From: Pullichristensenella sp002068815
GTDB taxonomy: Bacteria > Bacillota > Clostridia > Christensenellales > Aristaeellaceae
Length of the DNA stretch: 64,000 nt
Direction: 5' to 3'
Assembly (NCBI GenBank): GCA_040772885.1
Contig: JAXGXF010000009.1
Span: 1-64,000 of the forward strand
The notes below the pieces were generated by a model. That model was given only the letters and a program-made list of their open reading frames with translations. It ran no database searches and was not told where the DNA came from. Shown piece by piece: positions 61,837-64,000 of this stretch. The translations under genes were made by a program, and so were the position numbers. How positions within the stretch are numbered: the stretch's first letter is position 1; each line of letters starts with the position of its first letter.

Positions 61837-62568
61837 TCATCGGAAGGACCATTTCTTCGATTTCGCGCGGTATTCCAGCCACTTGCCGATTTCCGAATTG
61901 CCCCTCTGCCGGTCCATCTCGCTGTGAATGGCCTCCTCCCAAAGGTCGACATCCCGCATGGGCAGGATTCGTATGCCCGTGTACTCCGACGACACCGTTC
62001 CCATTTCAAAATCGAGCACGGCGCCACCCTTGCTGTACTCGAAGACGGCGTCGAGCATCTCCTCCGGGATCGGCGCGAGGCCCCTCTTCCCGCCGAGAAA
62101 GTGTTCCCGTATCTTCCACGCAAGCGCCCGCCTGTACGCGCGGACATCGCGCATGTAGACCTTCGCCCAATAGTCGTCGTCGTGCGCGAGATACAGGTAT
62201 TCGTTGCCGATCGAGCGGAGGAAGGGGCCTTCGAGCGGGCGCTTCATGTGCGCGGCGAACAGCAGCGCGGCGATCTCCGCGTCGGTCAGTTTCCTTATGC
62301 CCTCGCCTTCCGGAACGTCGACCCAGCAGAAATCCCCATAGCCGTATACCCATTCCCGCGCGAGTGCGGCCACGCCCTCGGGCGGTATGTATGCGAAATT
62401 GCTGCGCGCGTCGTACATCGCCTCCTGCGGACAGCCCTTCAGGATCAAGATGCCGCTCTGTTGGTTGAGCATGGCGGCCGCGAACGCCTTGAAATCCATG
62501 CCGGTCGAAAACACAAAGCCTTCCGCTTCGTCGACGCGGATAAAGCAGGGAGCTCCCCTCATGAACAT
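61837..62568 (-). CDS. Unrecognised cytoplasmic protein
   Basis: 243 residues, no signal peptide or membrane segment. The N-terminal half is mixed alpha/beta (GFVFSTGMDFKAFAAAML, GILILKGCPQ); the middle is rich in aromatics and acids (YLYLAHDDDYWAKVYMRDVRA); the C-terminal part ends in basic KSKKWSFR. I recognise no family. ATG 62568 is chosen for the Shine-Dalgarno gaggt 8 bases upstream rather than the longer frame from 62595. It lies between the fhs terminator and transketolase and is preceded by a strong inverted repeat. Confidence 0.65.
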   Translation of the reverse strand: MFMRGAPCFIRVDEAEGFVFSTGMDFKAFAAAMLNQQSGILILKGCPQEAMYDARSNFAYIPPEGVAALAREWVYGYGDFCWVDVPEGEGIRKLTDAEIAALLFAAHMKRPLEGPFLRSIGNEYLYLAHDDDYWAKVYMRDVRAYRRALAWKIREHFLGGKRGLAPIPEEMLDAVFEYSKGGAVLDFEMGTVSSEYTGIRILPMRDVDLWEEAIHSEMDRQRGNSEIGKWLEYRAKSKKWSFR

Positions 62569-62583
62569 ATCGCTACCTCGGAT

Positions 62584-62621
62584 GACAGACGGCATGGCCT
62601 GCGCCGGCCATGCCGCCTGTC
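62584..62621. repeat. Strong inverted repeat between transketolase and the unrecognised gene
   Basis: 16-base arms (62584-62599 and 62606-62621) with a single mismatch around a 6-base loop. It lies just after the transketolase stop but has no T-run on the minus strand, so it is either a non-canonical terminator or a stabilising hairpin. Confidence 0.55.
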
Positions 62622-62628
62622 GCGGGAT

Positions 62629-64000
62629 TTACTTGACGAGCTTCCTCGCGGCCTCGGCGACGTTCTCGGACGTAAACCCGAACGCCTCGAAGAGCACCTT
62701 GTACGGCGCGGACGCGCCGAAGCGGTCCAGGCCGACGACCGCGCCGTCGAGCCCGACGTACTTGTGCCAGCCGAACGTCGCGGCGGCCTCGACGGCGACG
62801 CGCGCGCGGACGGCGGACGGGAGCACGGACTCCTTATACTCGGCGCTCTGGGCGTCGAACAGCTCGAACGACGGCATCGACACGACGCGCGCGTTGATCC
62901 CCTCGGCCTTCAAAATCGCCTGCGCGCCGACGCACTGTTCGACCTCGGAGCCGGAAGCCATCAGGATCGCATCCGGCGCGCCCTCGCAGTCGGAGAGCAC
63001 GTAGCCGCCCTTGAGCGCGTCCTTCCCGCTGTTTTCGTAGAGCGGCAGGTCCTGCCGGGTGAGAACGAGCGCGACCGGGCGGTCGCCGGTCATCGCGGCG
63101 ACCCATCCCGCGGCGGTCTCGCGGCTGTCGGCCGGGCGGAACACGACGAGCCCCGGCACGGCGCGAAGGCCCGCCAGGTGCTCGACCGGCTGGTGCGTCG
63201 GGCCGTCCTCGCCGACGCCGATCGAGTCGTGCGTCAGGATGTAGGGGATCGGCAGGTCCATGATCGAGGCCATGCGCATCGCGTTTTTCATGTAGTCGGT
63301 GAACACGAAGAACGTCGCGCAGTACGGCCGCAGGCCGCCGTGCAGCTTGATGCCGTTCGAAATCGCGGCCATCGCGTGCTCGCGGACGCCGAAGTGTATG
63401 TTCGCGCCGGCATAGTTTTCCGCGGAGAACTCGCCCTTCCCCTTCATCTCGCTCTTGTTCGAGGGCGCCAGGTCCGCGGAGCCGCCGAACAGGTTCGGCA
63501 CGCGCTCGGCGAGCCGGTTCAGCAAGATGCCCGACGAGTTGCGCGTCGCGGCCTTGCCGTCAAACGCCCAGAACGCGTCGTCGTGCAGCAGGTCGACCGG
63601 CAGCTCGCAGGAGTTCCAGACGTCCCACTCCTTCCTGAGCTCCGGGTACGCAACCGCATATTCGTCCATCAGCCGGTTCCACGCGGCCTCGGCCTCTGCG
63701 CCGCGCTTCGCCGCCTCGGCGGTCTGCTCGTAGACCTCTTGGGGCACGCAGAACGGCTCGCCCTCGGGCCAACCGAGCGCCTTCTTCGTGAGCTGGACGT
63801 TTTCCTCGCCGAGCGGCTCGCCGTGCGCGGACGCCTGCCCGGCCTTCGGGGAGCCGTAGCCGATGTCGGTGTGGCAGACGATGAGCGTGGGCTTGTCCGA
63901 CTTCTTCGCGAGCGTGATCGCGGCGTCGATCGGCGCCGGGCAGTTGCCGTCCGGAACGTCGATCACGTTCCAGCCGTACGCGCGGAAGCGGGCCGGCACG
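62629..64000 (-). CDS. tkt: Transketolase, 5' end beyond the window
   Basis: About 457 residues of the C-terminal two thirds. The visible part begins around RFRAYGWNVIDVPDGN in the end of the thiamine-diphosphate domain, continues through the pyrimidine domain (NLFGGSADLAPSNK, HFGVREHAMAAISNG, THDSIGVGEDGPTHQPVEHL) and ends with the C-terminal domain to LVK-stop. The Glu of GVREHAM activates the cofactor. Enzyme of the pentose phosphate pathway. The true start lies upstream, outside the window. Confidence 0.95.
   Translation of the reverse strand, partial: VPARFRAYGWNVIDVPDGNCPAPIDAAITLAKKSDKPTLIVCHTDIGYGSPKAGQASAHGEPLGEENVQLTKKALGWPEGEPFCVPQEVYEQTAEAAKRGAEAEAAWNRLMDEYAVAYPELRKEWDVWNSCELPVDLLHDDAFWAFDGKAATRNSSGILLNRLAERVPNLFGGSADLAPSNKSEMKGKGEFSAENYAGANIHFGVREHAMAAISNGIKLHGGLRPYCATFFVFTDYMKNAMRMASIMDLPIPYILTHDSIGVGEDGPTHQPVEHLAGLRAVPGLVVFRPADSRETAAGWVAAMTGDRPVALVLTRQDLPLYENSGKDALKGGYVLSDCEGAPDAILMASGSEVEQCVGAQAILKAEGINARVVSMPSFELFDAQSAEYKESVLPSAVRARVAVEAAATFGWHKYVGLDGAVVGLDRFGASAPYKVLFEAFGFTSENVAEAARKLVK

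Overview
The window is strongly GC-rich and densely coded on both strands. The family content and local gene order are those of the Bacillota: murB-whiA-HPr-like, rpsO-pnp-M16 peptidase, tmcAL, RlmH, a class II thymidine kinase and a pyrophosphate-type phosphofructokinase. The best guess is a high-GC anaerobe of class Clostridia, probably from a host or sediment metagenome. This is inferred from families and gene order, not from a marker-gene search. No rRNA, tRNA, CRISPR array, insertion sequence or prophage was recognised. No gene-free stretch exceeds about 300 bases, and most intergenic gaps contain readable sigma-A-like promoters (TTGACA/TATAAT type, 16-18 base spacers) and hairpin terminators.

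Layout. 0-10 kb: a membrane-anchored orphan, tmcAL, a thymidine kinase-GNAT fusion with GtrA, a sodium-pump decarboxylase beta subunit with a 48-residue partner, a cysteine-rich possible jelly-roll protein, a metallophosphoesterase, PPi-type phosphofructokinase, and a coupled XRE/S24-PHP-HD set. 10-15.4 kb: one 1790-residue secreted protein with many Ig-like domains and a caspase-like C-terminal domain. 15.4-20.3 kb (minus): a tightly coupled operon DUF1858 - ferritin-like - phosphosugar mutase - ychF - CPBP protease - rlmH. 20.5-24.1 kb: dapF-trkA-trkH. 24.3-28.3 kb: rpsO, a structured leader, pnp and an M16 peptidase. 28.5-33.3 kb: an AI-2E/YtvI-like permease, an MBOAT acyltransferase, and murB-whiA-HPr-like.

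33.3-37.6 kb (minus): a GntR-regulated set (phosphotriesterase-like, shikimate dehydrogenase-like, 2-hydroxyacid dehydrogenase) and an Sfp-type phosphopantetheinyl transferase. 37.7-46.8 kb (minus): the arginine operon argC-argJ-argB-argD-carA-carB, in which carB is fused in frame to a DapF-like domain that has lost the first catalytic cysteine. A complete stand-alone dapF lies at 20.5 kb. 47-48.7 kb: an Lrp/AsnC regulator coupled to an aminotransferase, divergent from argC. 48.8-53.6 kb (minus): a sugar ABC transporter (binding protein, two permeases, double ATPase) ending in a small XRE regulator. 53.8-55.2 kb: an FAD oxidoreductase. 55.4-59.3 kb: oppBCDF without a binding protein. 59.4-64 kb: TVP38-family protein, fhs, an unrecognised gene, and the 3' part of transketolase, which runs off the window edge.

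The strongest candidates for something undescribed are the CarB-DapF-like fusion and the Ig-repeat protein with a caspase-like domain. The thymidine kinase-GNAT fusion, the two-hairpin pnp leader and the HPr-like protein without its phospho-histidine come next.
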